Positions 44,177-57,256 are shown, numbered from the stretch's first letter. The stretch: 64,000 nt of DNA from Phycomyces nitens (GCA_022702545.1 JAHRBC010000004.1:1736001-1800000); one strand, 5' to 3'. Numbers and translations: made by a program. The notes: a model not told the origin generated them from the sequence alone.

Positions 44177-46142
44177 ATGCAAGTCCAAACAGGAACAGGC
44201 GAAAGTGAGAGCAAGTGGAAGTTCTCACAGTGTTTTGGAGATAAAGGAGATTCTGAGGATATCACAGAAGGTACTGCCATACACTCCCACTCCACTTCTT
44301 TGTCCTGGCCAAACTTGCTCTTATTATTAATTGCTTTTTTGACTTGCTATTTATTGAACAGCTGATATCATCTCTGCTGTTGAATTTGATCATACTGGAG
44401 ATTATCTTGCCACAGGTGACAAAGGTGGCCGAGTTGTCTTGTTTGAACGCAACGAAAGCGTAAGAGATAGAGATAGAGATATATAGGTGGTCCAAGGTCC
44501 ACAGCAAAGATTCGTTGGTTAACACAAAAAAAATACCCTTTTTAGAAAAAGGGATGCGAATACAAATTCCATACCGAGTTCCAGTCGCATGAACCAGAAT
44601 TTGACTATCTAAAGAGTCTAGAAATCGAAGAAAAGATTAATAAGATCAAATGGTGTAGACGAACCAATGCAGCTCACTTTCTATTGTCTACCAATGGTAA
44701 GCATTAGAGAGTTCTGGTTGGCTATCAAGACAGCCTTTGTTGTGTCTCATGGTTAGTCTCTTAGACAAGACTATCAAGCTGTGGAAGGTGTATGAGCGTA
44801 GTCTCAAGGTAGTCCATGAGACAAACATGGCAGACGGTGGATTCCAGCCCTCAAGGCACCTTTCGCTCCCAAAGTTATCCCACCAGGACACCATTGTAGC
44901 CGCAATTCCTAGAAAGATCTATGCCAACGGTAAGGCGTAAAAGAGACAGAGAGACAGAGAGAGAGATAGAGACTCCCAAGCCATTTCACAATGGTGTCTT
45001 TCTTTACCTTTCCGCCCTTGGTGCGGATGATGAAATCTATAGTTTAACAAAAAAGGGTAAATCTCTTTGTAGCACATGCGTATCATATCAATTCAATGTC
45101 AGTCAACTCGGACAGTGAGACCTATATATCAGCCGATGATTTGAGGATCAACCTCTGGAATATGGACATTTCAGAACAGAGCTTCAGTAGGTTAGAAAGT
45201 GGAGGTATAGACAGACGAGTAACCCTGAAAAAAAAAACAGATATTGTCGACATTAAGCCTACCAACATGGAGGAGTTGACAGAGGTTATTACTGCGGCCG
45301 AGTTCCATCCTCTGCACTGCAATCTGTTGATGTACAGTAGCAGCAAAGGAACCGTGAAGCTGGCCGACATGCGAGAGTCCGCACTGTGCGACCAGAACGC
45401 AAAGGGTAAGCTCCAAAAAATAACAACAACAACAATCTTGATCCTAAAAGGCGTTTTGTGATTGTAGTGTTTGAATCGTGCGAGGACCCTAACAACAGGT
45501 CATTCTTTTCTGAAATCATTTCCTCTATATCCGATGTCAAGTTTAGTCCTGATGGTCGCTACATTCTTTCCCGCGACTACCTTACCCTCAAACTCTGGGA
45601 TGTCAATATGGAAAAGAAACCCGTAAAGACCATCAATATCCACGACAATCTTCGCAGCAGTCTATGCGACTTGTACGAGAACGACTGTATTTTTGACAAG
45701 TTTGAAACTGTATTTAGTGGAGACGGAAAGTATGGTTGATCCGTAACCATTTTTATACGCCATCTAATCACTTTAAAAAGGAATGTCATGACAGGTTCTT
45801 ATAGCAATAATTTCCACATCTATGATCGTGATACTTTGTCACAAACCAGTCTCCAGGCTGACAAGGGTGCCTTTAGAGCCAAACGACTTGGTTCGACAAA
45901 GAACAAGATGACCATGGGAGGACCACGCAATGGAGGCATGAGAGGAAAACGAGACGAATCGGATTCGATTGATTTTAACAAAAAGATCCTCCATGCGTCG
46001 TGGCACCCCCAGGAAAACACCATTGCTGTCGCAGCCACCAATAACCTCTTTATTTTCACGTAAGTGTGTTTATGGGGTGCCCAAAACTTGACTTTTGCTG
46101 ACTAATAATCCAAAAAAAAATATTGGTTTTTACAGTGAGTAA
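44177..46142 (+). CDS. CDC55: PP2A regulatory subunit B55 (Cdc55/pab1)
   Basis: Model: join 44177-44270, 44362-44459, 44546-44696, 44765-44929, 45073-45186, 45241-45405, 45468-45729, 45781-46059, 46136-46142; 444 aa, typical for B55. WD40 propeller with family blocks: [161 protein letters not shown], and a C-terminal [21 protein letters not shown]55 directs PP2A to mitotic and morphogenetic substrates. The stop codon sits in a 7-nt last exon that adds only Thr (shared), Glu and TAA. Eight introns, all GT-AG. The start ATG follows the CT-rich leader and fits the family N-terminus. Confidence 0.96.
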
Positions 46143-48793
46143 ATTTTTCTGTCTACCCTTTCCGCCAAGAAAGAAAAGAAGGAAAATTAAATGAAATGCA
46201 AAAAAAAAACAACAACAACAAATGAACCTCTCAGATGCATTTGTCTAAAGATTATATATGTATATGTGTATGTGTGTGTGTGTGTCTTTGACTGTATACT
46301 ATTGTTCATTTGCAATGTCCTTTTCTGCCTGTGTATAAAGAAAACAAGAGCAAGCATTATTGATCTTAATAAATTTCAGGTGCATGTCGATATATGTCAA
46401 TTGTGGCATTACTGTGGCCTCTGATCATTCATAAAGTACTGGATAAAGCTCGCCACTTGTAGATATATCTTTATGGAACCAAGTCTTGAAGATATTTGAG
46501 TAAAAAAAAAAGTGTTCAAGTATCGACTTGGACCTCAAATTCATAGACATTAGTTTTGATACGAGACATACCGCTCTTTCGAGCCCCATACTTGTGAGAA
46601 TGTCTAGAGATAAAAAGTTACTTTCTACTTTGGGCTTTGTTATCTTGGTCAAGGTAAAACAAGGTATAAATGCCTCGTTACCTTGATTCATATAGAGTTT
46701 GTATTATCTTTGGCCAATGTTGAATGCAACTGACTTGGGGTATCAAATTATTATACAATAATAAACCATTAAAAGATATATAATCAGAAACACGACGTCT
46801 TTAGAACAGAATTGTTATCAAAGGTTCCTGCTAAACTATAAAGTACACAGTTTCTATAATACGGTTACAAGAAATCTATTGATTGATATGGTACATTAAT
46901 ACAATATAAAATAATCGAGTGCTTTACATTAAGTCTTTAATAAATGCTCGTTTGACTTGTAGCAATACAACGTAGAATACTTGCTTTTTCCCTCGCATAC
47001 CCAAAACATCAGAATCACGTGCCCTCTTTGACCTCCCAATTATTTTGTATACAATAAACATATCTTTTTGGTGTTTTGCTTCCTTCTTCTGAGTCCAGTG
47101 CTCAACCATAGACGAGGAAAGGAAAGTAACACTTTTTGCTACTAACTAGAGCTTTCAAGTCATTCAAATCAACCAAAATATACGTACAACGATATGCAAC
47201 AAAAGTATCGTTGCTAAAAATAAATGTTAGATGGCCATTTTCAACCATCTTTTCTAACCGTGTCAGAATATAAATCGAGTGAAATATATTATACCAATAT
47301 CATGACCTTTAAAAAGTTTAATTTGGTTAATATGTATATACAACTGTAATTTATATTTCCACCTCAAGGTAAATATTAAACTGGACAGAAAAAAAAATAG
47401 GTCAGCAATTAAAGCCACACAAGAACCATCTTTAACGCCTACAAGAAGCAGATTTAAGACATACAGACCTATCCAGTAGGCTTTGTATACTTTAATAGTA
47501 GGCATAAACGGTATTTTATAAATCGTACATGCAAACTTTTAAATCTTTTCTTTGTAAAGGAAATCTGGTATGTCAAGCACTTGAACTAGTCACGGTCTTT
47601 GTCTTGTCTATCGTTTACTAGAGCAACCGTGTACCATGATGGTACGTTTTACTAGAACTATCAGTGAATTTCTTTCAAGATATTAGCTTTCCGAGGTTGA
47701 GCTTTATAGTCTTGAAAATAAGCCAAGTGCACTATCACAGCCCCCGTTTTTTGTTTTTTGTTTTTACTTGAAAAAGGTCCTGTCTTTTTTGAGACGAACA
47801 TTTTCGAGGATTTGATCAATATTTATATAAAGTCAATTCAGTACCAAAAACATGTCTTTGAAATACATTGCGGCATACTCTCTATATCAAGTCTTTTGAT
47901 TAACATTTGTTATAAATATATTAATAATGATAAATAACGATTTATAAAGATTTCTACCCTAAATTTTGTTCATCTTGTAAATAGAGGGCAAGGAATATTT
48001 GAATCTCGTGTATTAATTAACAGTAACATGGTTTGTTATATTAAAACAAAGAGGAACCAATTGCATAATTATTAGCTATAATAAACAGTAACAGCAGCAT
48101 GAAACCATGCGATAACAGAGTATCACCTACTTACTTGTATTATTTTTCATGACTATTCAAAAACCCAGTGTAAATTACCAGAAAATACTTGGCAACAATT
48201 GGATGATGGATGCCAAGGGTTTATACGACCATTTAAAATATAGATAATTCAATAAAGTGGGTTTAATCATATATATATTAAAGTAGTATTATTGTTAATA
48301 TCTTTAATATGATATCTACAATGTGTACATACACATTTATTTCTGGGAACAAGTACTTGGAAAAATTGATTATTCATCTAATAATAATAATATTGTTATT
48401 TGAATAATAACCCATGTGAATATCATGAAATTGGATATAGTTACACTCAAGAGCCTTTGTTTATTTGTTGTTTTGTTAATGTAAGCCATGTAATCTGAAC
48501 AAAAGGTCAAAACAGGTGTATATAGTAATGTCCTTGACTTGGATACACATCTGTATGGCTAAAAGTAGAGGATTACAATAGAAATATAAGCATTTAAAGT
48601 GAGTTCTTAAATATTGTGTATATAAAATAAAATATATTCACCTTGATGCTTAAAATAAATAAATAAAAGATCAAGAATAGAAAAGAAATGACAATGTACA
48701 ATAGGTCTTCTTTGAAGATATAAAGGTATCAATAAATAAAATGCTATATTAAGATAAGAAAGCAAATAAAAAAAATTGTGGGGGGCGTTCTAC
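46143..48793. other. Intergenic, about 2.65 kb, AT-rich, nothing recognised
   Basis: CDC55 3' flank (TG repeat near 46257-46284) followed by AT-rich DNA. Minus ORFs at 46425-46691, 46924-47109 and 47263-47505 carry no domain or codon bias. A CACGTG lies at about 47016-47021. No tRNA box pair seen. Confidence 0.5.
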
Positions 48794-51274
48794 TCATGTC
48801 AAATGGTTTCGTCGCAAATGTCGAGTTGAACCTGCCTCTGCTGTGGATGTTGGTATAGATGTCAATGGTACAGGCCCAAGAGGTTTCTTGGGGTACACGA
48901 CATGTTCATTATTAATTCCGCCTACTCGGTCCTCATCGTCACTTTGAGGTTTCCCCACGGCTTCACCGTTTCGTTTGGTCTCGGTCTCCTTTAGCTTACG
49001 TTGGCGCTCCCGACGGCGCCTATAGAAGCCCCCTTTTCGTCTGGCCACCTCAATTCCATTGCAAAATATCTCAAATTGGCAGAACAAACAAGTCCAATCA
49101 TCTGGATTTGCATTTCGAATGACAGATACTTCAGAAAACAGATCATATCCAGATGTTGGTCCTTGGTCGTCCTGGTTTTTCTTTCTCTGGTTTTTTTTCC
49201 CTTTCTTTCCGCTGGCCGTAGTCTCGGTTGGTGTGCTGGCCGAATTATTGAGCTTGGTTGCGTGAGGTACGGATGGTTTGGAAGCCGTGCTAGGCTGCTT
49301 GACCCCTGCTATTATATCTGGGGATTCAACTCTGGGTGTTTGGGCAGACGATCCTGTCTGTTTTCCCTTCTTTTTCTTGTTTGTATTGGACGCCTTTTTC
49401 CCTTTTCTCGGTGGAGGTGATGGTATTGGTCCAACAGAATCATTTACAATACTAGCCGAATCAACCTGTGGATTTTCTGTGGTCTTGCTGGATTGTGAAA
49501 TGGCTGGCATGGCCTTGGGAGCCTTTGTCTGTTTCAAGACTTCTGTCAACCCTATAGATCGTCTCAAAGGTGCCATTTCTTCATTTTCTGGCAATTTGTT
49601 CCACTTTTCCCTCGTCTTCTCATCAATAGAAAAATCAAAAGCCCTTTCAAAGAACCTCCCATCAAGGTTTGCCGAATCGTCCTCTCCTGCCTTTCGCCCA
49701 CGATCCTTTCTCCATGCCTCTTTTCTGTCCTTGTCATTGTCATTCTCAATCTCGGAATCATTTGCTACCGAGCGCTTCATCTTTTTTGTCTTTTCCCTGT
49801 AAACAGCATCGGGAGATCCAGTAGGCTGCTGTGGCTCTAGCTTCTCATATTGAAACCCGCTTTGGGCATTATTCGTTCCGCTGAAGATTGCAGTAGGATC
49901 TGCACCCCAATTTTCTCTTTGCCCAATTGCCTTTGTATTGTAGGTAGAGACAATGGCATCGTTTATTTGGGCTTTAAACTCCCACACAGGGGGCCCAGTT
50001 GGCGATGGAACACTTTTTGTAAAGGTGGCTGTTTCGGGTGGTGGAGGATTATTGGGGACCTGGGTTGATGTTGCAAGAGATTCTTTCTTGACTGCCCTTC
50101 GCTTGTGAGATGGCTTGGGCATGGGCAGAATTCTTCGGTGCTGAAGATGTGCAAGATTTGGATCATTGCTACTCATCATCTTACGCTCCTTTTCTCCAGA
50201 CACAAACCCATCTGGACCATGATTCTCGGTTGGAAATGCTATTTGAGAAAGTGGATGAGGAACATGGTCCGTGCTGGAAATTGACTTTGTCTGGTTGGCT
50301 GTGGCTGCGAGCGGTCGAATGTAGACCGTGGTGCGAGGTGCCTCATAGCTCTTGAGATCCAAGGCATCTTGTTGACAGGGTATATTGGCTGAGAAGGAAA
50401 ACTTGTAATCCAACGGCATATTCGTGCCAGACTGTGGTTTAGCAGCCGGTGGTACAGCAGGGCCAGGTTGAAATGTAGGGCTTGAAGTTGATGGTAGAGT
50501 ATTGGTTTGCTGAGCCAGTGAGGTTGTGAGTATGTTGGGATTATCAATCTTGTGTGATCTGTCGTTAAAACTAAAATTAAAGGAAACTAGGGGAATGTTT
50601 GCAGTCTGACGATCGTCTTGTATTGTTCCTGTTGGGCCTGCTTCAGAGACACGATGGTTCTTTAACATGGCCACCAGGTCATCCATCTCAAGTTTATTTT
50701 CGGAAGAACTGCTGGTGGCCAGGTCCTGAGAGGACAAGGGCACATATCCATCAAGACCCTGGTTGTCTTTGAATGCATTCCTATCCACATGTTCTGCAGG
50801 ATGAGCCCAGGTGAATGTATCTGTTGGTGATTTTGGAGTCTGATTCACAATGCTCGATTTTGAGCGCATCTTTGGAGAGCGTATACGTCGCTGAGAGTGT
50901 GGTGCGGGTGTGTCTCTGGAACTAGTGAAATTGACAAAGCTGTATCCTCCCCAGGGCCGCTTTGGCATTATGTCTGAGTTCAACCCATGACCTAAAGAAG
51001 ATAAGAAAATACAGGGATAAACGATTAAGAACATCAAAAGGGTAGCCCTGCTTACCAGGAATGGCCTGAGAATTAGAGACTGGGACATCATCTTGGCTCG
51101 CAGGTTCAACAAGAGATGACATGAAAGGCTCATCAATCGGCAAAGGGGACAAAGCGTATCCTATAAAAATGGAAATCACTACTGGAACGACAAAACTACC
51201 AACCCACCTTGAGGTGACGTAGTTCTAGATTTTAAAATGAATTTCTCGTCGTCTTTGATGTCACCTTTCAACAT
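48794..51274 (-). CDS. Uncharacterised 789-aa disordered protein with a C-terminal CxxC motif
   Basis: Model: complement join 48794-50991, 51056-51160, 51208-51274. Exon 1 starts MLKGDIKDDEKFILK; joins at SPQ|GYALSP and IPG|HGLNSD keep phase and remove two 47-64 nt introns. Nearly the whole protein is Ser/Pro/Thr/Gln-rich and predicted disordered, with many basic patches (KKMKRS, RKGKKAS, NKKKKGKQ, KKGKKNQRKK). The conserved-looking part is near the C-terminus: DDWTCLFCQFEIFCNGIEVA followed by a basic helix RRKGGFYRRRRERQRKL. The CxxC and a further Cys may bind zinc; a DWxCxFCxxE block recalls C-terminal FAM193-type sequences, but only loosely. An earlier MPKRPWGGYSFVNF motif is also distinctive. 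Codon use is coding-like throughout. Probably a nuclear or RNA-linked regulator; function not assigned. Confidence 0.75.
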
Positions 51275-53289
51275 GTTCTCCAGTTATTGAGGTTAAGGTG
51301 GGCTGCTTAGCCAAAGGGTCTCTATGGATCTGAGATGACCAGTATTTGGTGTGGTCAAGCAAACATCTTGTGTATGCATGCATCTTTAAATAAACTTGTT
51401 TAGATCCAAGCCTGTGATATCTAGATTATAGTTGAAAGAGTAATTGGATAAAGGACCAACTTCTCTGCCAATGCAACATTGAAAAGTTCATTAGTCAAGT
51501 GTGAATACATTGCAGGAGTGTGTTGGCTTACAAATCACTCTGGTGCTGTTTAAATATCCCTTGTTCAAAGTAGTCCAAATATATTAAAAAAAGAAAAAGA
51601 AACACGCCACCTAGAGTCAGATATTTATTAGCAGCTATCATTAATAGATACAAAGATGTATGTATGGCATGCTATATGAATATGTATAAAGCAGTGTTAA
51701 TTATACCTTTGGGACCATTGCGCAATTCTCATTGATACTACATCATTTCAAACAAGAGCAAATGACAATATTGATAAATATTTTAAATGTTGACTATTGA
51801 TTATACTAGCTTTATGTTGGGATCAATAGTAGAATCCTTGATTTAGATTTTATCTTGGAGCCGAAAAAGAGAATGTACACAAGGCACTGTCAATGGCACC
51901 ACCTATAGTGACATGACAACCTAAAGCTAGCAGGCATATGGTCTCAAGAGCAATTTATTATTTATAAAAAACGGTTTTTGTAAAAGAAAAGAAAACCTAG
52001 AGAGACTCGAGTTGAATGAGATGTACAAGAGATCTTTGACAATAAATGCCAATCAGCAAGAATACTGTCATAAATCCCACTCTAGACATAATATATTCAT
52101 AACTTTATTGCAGATGACATAAATATATTCTAGCACCCATGGTTTATGTCTGGTGTATCGTACTCTCTGCAAAGTGCAAATACCAGATGATTTTCATGTT
52201 TATTAAGCTTGGTATTTTATCTACCCTCAACCTATTGACTATGATCGTGGGTGGTCCTGTCACTATCCCTAGGGATACTTGGTTTGTAAAATGTAATGGA
52301 AATATGAATTGCTTATATGAACCATTGACTGATAGATTTATTCTAGATATTTTACATAAAAGAGCTAGATATTCAAGTTCCAAGACAGGTCCAGCTGCCA
52401 AGAGGCTGCTGATTCCAAAGAGACTTTAAATTTAATCTAGATGTAAAAAAAAATACACCCTGATTGCCATGTCTTTGCCCTTTATATATAATATTTTACT
52501 CTTATGATTTTATCAAATGTTCTTTTAATGATAAATTTATAGAGGAATTTGCACCAACATTGTTCCTGAATCCAGTTTTATGGACCATGAAATTAGCTTA
52601 ATATGCCTATACATTTTATAAGGTGCTCCCAGGTACCCGAATAATTGGGTGGCTTTATGAATAAATCCAACAACTTTATTATGTAAAATAGCCTCATCGG
52701 GTCTCTAGTATGACCTTATTTTAAGGCTCGATGCTTTTTAAATACGGCAGATTTGAAAGAAAACCGTAGAATATATCAACCAAAATGCCATGTACCTGCA
52801 GGATAAGGTTTTATTTTTTAATAATAATAAAAGGTTATTTTTGTTGGAATATACCAAATACGATAAAGTGTCTTTTAGTATGTTTTTTTTTTCTCGAAGA
52901 GCTACAGAAATATTTATAGGGATGGTATTTCTGTGAGTAGAATGAATGTCTCTAATAGACTTTGTATGAACTGCGACTATTGTAACATACTTTTATGTTT
53001 GGATGAGCTTTCAATACGAGAGTACCTTATAGGTTTCCCGGACCCTGCATGTCCGGTCCGGAAGACTTTAAAATACACCGTACCAGAAGAAAACAGCAGT
53101 CGTGTTCGGAATTAGAAAATCAAAAGAACGCTTTCCCACGGCATTTCTTTACTTCCCCCCTTTGTCTCGTCTCTGGATCTAGTTCTTCTTTATTACTTCT
53201 ATCCTTTCTAGCTCTCTTGGTGTGTATGTATCAGACTATAACGGCACTGTAAAATACCATTCTAACAACTCAATTCATAGATAATAAAA
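51275..53289. other. Intergenic, about 2 kb, no gene seen
   Basis: AT-rich. The 96-codon plus ORF 52139-52429 has no motif. An inverted repeat CCGGAC-n7-GTCCGG is at 53038-53056, about 235 bp before the BCKDH E2 ATG, overlapping a second copy of the TCCGG motif. Confidence 0.5.
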
Positions 53290-55006
53290 ATGTACTCCAA
53301 AACCTCTTGTCTCCGAATTTCAAGAACAGCAATATCGTTGGCAAAAGTCTCGAGAACAGGACCTTTTACTGTAAGTGGATCATTCGGCTGGCTGTAGAGG
53401 TATGATGGGATATCATGCTAATGTCCTCAAAGATCCCGGCCAAAAGAGCTATTAGTACCAGATTATATGCTCGAACAACCTCTGGCTTGTCCCGAGAAGA
53501 TTTAGTGACAAGATCCATTCAAAGGGTCCCTGAAAGACATGCAATTCGGACTTTCCATAGCACTCATGCAGCCAAAATCGTCAAGCCTTTTCTTCTGGCA
53601 GACATTGGTGAGGGAATCACAGAATGTGAGGTGATTCAATGGTAAGGCAATATGCGTGTTGCGGTCTTTACTACTTGATTTGGCTTAACAAACACAATGG
53701 ACTTGTACAAGGTTTGTGGAGCCTGGATCCAAGGTAGAAGAATTTGACAAGATTTGCGAAGTCCAGTCGGACAAGGCCTCGGTGGAAATCACTTCAAGGT
53801 TTGCGGGAAAGATTGTCAAGCTGCACTACCAGCTTAATGACATTGCCAAGGTGGGACAGCCCTTGGTGGACATTGATACAGTCGAGTCAGACACTAGCCC
53901 TGAAGTCAAGAAGGCAGAGGTAGATGAGCCAAAGAGTGCACCTGTTGTTAAAAATAAGGTGGAAAAGACGTCTGTTCCAGCTCAGCAGAAAGCCAAAAGA
54001 ACAGGACCTAAGCTGGCTACACCCTCTGTGCGACGCATTGCCAAAGAGAACGGGATAAACTTGGAAGCTGTCAATGGTAGTGGCGAAAATGGAAGAGTTC
54101 TTGAAAAAGATGTTTTAAGCTTTATGGCTGGAGACCAAGGTAAGATAGTCAAAAGTGTTGCACTCTCTCTGTGTGTATGTGTTTTAGAGAATCGATATTA
54201 ACAATCCATTAGACAATACAGATAATTTGCCTCAAACCATCCCTGTATCTTTGCCATCTGGTCCTGTATCGCAGGGCGAGCGTACAGAAACTCTATCTGC
54301 CATTCAAAAGGCCATGTTCAAGTCCATGACACGCTCACTCTCCATCCCACAGCTTGGTTACAAGGATGATATTGAACTGAATGCCGCTACAGAGTACAGA
54401 ACTGCCTTGAACACTCATATATCCAACAACCCAACCCAATACCCTTTTACCAAAATGACCTATCTTCCCATATTCATAAAGTGCCTCTCAATTGCCCTAA
54501 ATGAATTCCCAATCATGAATGCTTCGCTTACCGGCGACCAAAACGATGTAAACTCGGTCCGCATTGTCCTGAGACCTTCTCACAATATTGGCGTTGCTAT
54601 GGACACTCCTCAAGGCTTGGTTGTTCCAAATATCAAAGATGTTCAATCAAAGACAATTCTTGATATTGCTGCTGAAGTGCACCGTCTCACTGAACTAGGA
54701 AAGAAGAATGCACTGTCTCTGAATGACTTGAAGGGCGGAACGATTACTCTCTCCAATATTGGTGCTCTTGGAGGAACCTATGCCAATCCTGTTGTCATTT
54801 CATCAGAATTGGCTATTGTGGCGCTCGGAAGGATGCAGACCCTGCCTCGCTTTGACAGAGATGGTAATATAGTACCTAAGCAGATCCTCCCGGTTAGTTG
54901 GTCTGCTGATCATCGCTTGATTGATGGAGCCACAATTGCTCGCTTTGGGAACAAGTGGAAGAGTTTGATTGAGAATCCAGCTCTTTTGGCCAGTGAACTT
55001 CGTTGA
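53290..55006 (+). CDS. DBT: Branched-chain 2-oxoacid dehydrogenase E2 (dihydrolipoamide branched-chain transacylase), mitochondrial
   Basis: Model: join 53290-53370, 53433-53641, 53712-54139, 54213-55006; 503 aa. The first ~80 residues are Arg/Ser/Thr-rich with few acids, a mitochondrial targeting sequence. The lipoyl domain starts KPFLLADIGEGITECEV and carries the lipoyl lysine in EVQSDKASVEITS. A Pro/Lys/Ala linker leads to the peripheral subunit-binding domain (ATPSVRRIAKENGI). The catalytic domain includes SLSIPQLGYKDDIEL, NIGVAMDTPQGLVVPNI, TITLSNIGALGGTYANPVV and the active-site SADHRLIDGATIARF. The IPHFGY-type motif and VPNIK mark the branched-chain enzyme rather than pyruvate E2. It oxidises keto acids from Val, Leu and Ile to acyl-CoAs. 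Introns all GT-AG. Intact. Confidence 0.95.
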
Positions 55007-57169
55007 GGTCGCTTTGTGTTTTAAAAATTATATTGGCAAATCTAATAGAATGATTTAGAGATATTTACCAATGTATTATTATATAATATCTTTTTTTTTA
55101 AAAAAAAAAGTGCTGCTTTTGTTTTGATATTGAGTACAGAGATGGGTATCCGTATACTTGAAATATTTATAGACAGAGCGCCAATTTGTATTGTATTCAA
55201 ATGATGTAAAAATTAAAACATCATTAGGCGGCGAAATATATTATGAAAGCAAATACACATGTGCTTTCAAGAGAAAGAGAGATAATATCAGCATTTGTAT
55301 ACCTTGAGAACGAGATCATTTTTTTTCTTTTAAATTTTAAAGCTATAAAAGTACAAAATAAACGTTGTGAATCTGTCGATGTTAATAGACGAGTATAAAA
55401 ATTATGTAATATAATGCTCCAAGTCGAACAGTTTAAGATGACACGAACAGCAACTCCCAGGTATTGATGATTTTGACCTGGATATTATTTTTGCTGTATA
55501 AAGTACAATTCAAGGGTATCTGTATGTAAAACCGTGTGTTCAATTGTGTGGAAAAGGAGATAAAAATTGTACGGCTTTTATTCGTAAATTACTACATATA
55601 TGGGTATGTAATACAAAAAAAACCAAGTGCATACAAAGGAAAAATAACAAATAGTTGCAATGTAACGTAATATCTGATGATTAAGTGACATTAAAATAAT
55701 TTTCGGGGGGTCCATATTATCGTAAAGATATTCAGGAGCCATATTATTCCCAACTTAACACATACGAATCATAGTTTCTAGTGCTGCAAGCCAAATGGCT
55801 CTTATTAAAAAAAATACACAACTTAAAGAAACACTAGTCTTTTCCATGTCAACTTTGTTTCTGTATCACTAGTCAAATCCAAACCAGAGTCCGTGGATTT
55901 TTTGATTCTCTTATCTTTGTTCCACAGCATTTTGAAAGTATTGGTCTTGTTCATTAACTGATTGGAGATTTTGTCAACGATGATATACACAGATTGGACT
56001 CATAAAGTAGTCACATGTAAGCTTTACTGGTGGCATTAAACTAGTAATTAAAATGACAGTGGTTTGGGAACGAATCAGCAATAAAGAGAAATAGAATTCC
56101 TAGAAGTCTAAAGGGTGTGCAAGGTAGGGGGACCCAATATTATTCTTTTTTAGAAATCCTGAATATGGCGAATTATTATTATGCTGTAAATATTAAGGCT
56201 AATGTCGAGTCAATGTTTCGGCATAAAATATGGAACCTCTTTACATTGCTACCTTTTCACTACATAATATATATATGTATATGTATATGTATTTCGCTAA
56301 ACCAAACATCTTATCTATGACTAAATGCTCCGGGTTATTTTCACAATAGATTAAATCGACAGTATCACAAGCAAGTGTTCGTTAGATTCAATCGGTCTTG
56401 GCTAAAAAAAGAAGAAGCTTGAAGTGTACAGTATCTGAATTAAGAAGAAAAAAGCAAAACTAGGATGTATGTAAGACGGAGAGACTTTAGGTAAATTATC
56501 GGGGTGACCATTACAAATACCAAATTACTGGTAAGTGTTTTAAATGGTTCGGCAGCCCCGATCAGAGTATCTATCTTTACAAACCTGAGATCCTGCCCTA
56601 AAGACCACCTAGACAGAGAGAGAGAAAGAAATGCCGGCATGAGTACAAGCTAAAATGCATTTGGGTTCATTATTCAAAATAGAGACCTGGCAGGGTGGAC
56701 TAACCGATAGACGCGTCGAGTTGAAAGAATAGCATGAATTGTATGCAGGAATTAAACACATAAATATGCCCTGTAAAACCATAGATATTTCCCACACCAC
56801 TCTGTATAAATATACTAGAATGGTGGAGTCTACATTAAGATACAAAGAATAGTATATAAAAGGAGAAATATGTCTCTTTTGATAAAATGAATATACATAT
56901 ATGTCTCTTTTGCTCATACGACATGATGCCAGCACTTTGTTCCATTTAGAGGCAATAATACTTCCTATTTCGATTAAACAAACTAGTGTGTTTAATACTG
57001 TCAAGGATAAGCCCTGGACTGACTCTGGACCATATGCTATATCAAAATATACAGGGGCTACGTTTTTTGAAAACATATAAATTGGCAGGAAATCGCTGCT
57101 TTTGAAAGATGGCCCTGGTAAAAAGGGTTTTTATTGCCAAGGCTAAACCCATGGTTACATATAATCATA
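55007..57169. other. Intergenic, AT-rich, possible decayed coding sequence at the right
   Basis: Contains a T9A10 junction (55091-55109). A 155-codon minus frame (56609-57076) reads FSKNVAPVYFDIAYGPESVQ and hydrophobic stretches; it looks like part of a membrane protein but has no start-side support, so I do not call it a gene. Confidence 0.4.
55091..55109. repeat. T9A10 palindromic junction downstream of BCKDH E2
   Basis: Nine T then ten A bounded by C and G, 85 bp after the stop codon; same design as the tracts at 4230-4253 and 25164-25187. Confidence 0.8.
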
Positions 57170-57256
57170 TTAAGCACTTGATATCGTTCTTTGATCTGGG
57201 TCAATATCACCAAAGTTAAGCAGGTCTACAATAGGAATACGTGGGTGGCCGAGGCT
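57170..57256 (-). pseudogene. Orphan exon-like fragment of an unidentified protein
   Basis: After an acceptor-like tttttacag on the minus strand, the frame reads LGHPRIPIVDLLNFGDIDPD then QRTISSA and a TAA at 57170-57172. This is coding-like in composition and unlike the flanking A/T-rich DNA. No upstream exon on the minus strand between 57257 and 57660 could be joined, so it is either the last exon of a gene whose other parts have decayed, or an orphan relic. Confidence 0.35.

Noticed and set aside
46997..47021. CACGTG E-box in the 46-48.8 kb gap
   Set aside because: No gene start nearby; expected by chance at this window size.
49001..50355. Plus frames of 68-174 codons rich in Trp/Phe/Ser
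   Set aside because: Shadows of the large minus-strand disordered protein.
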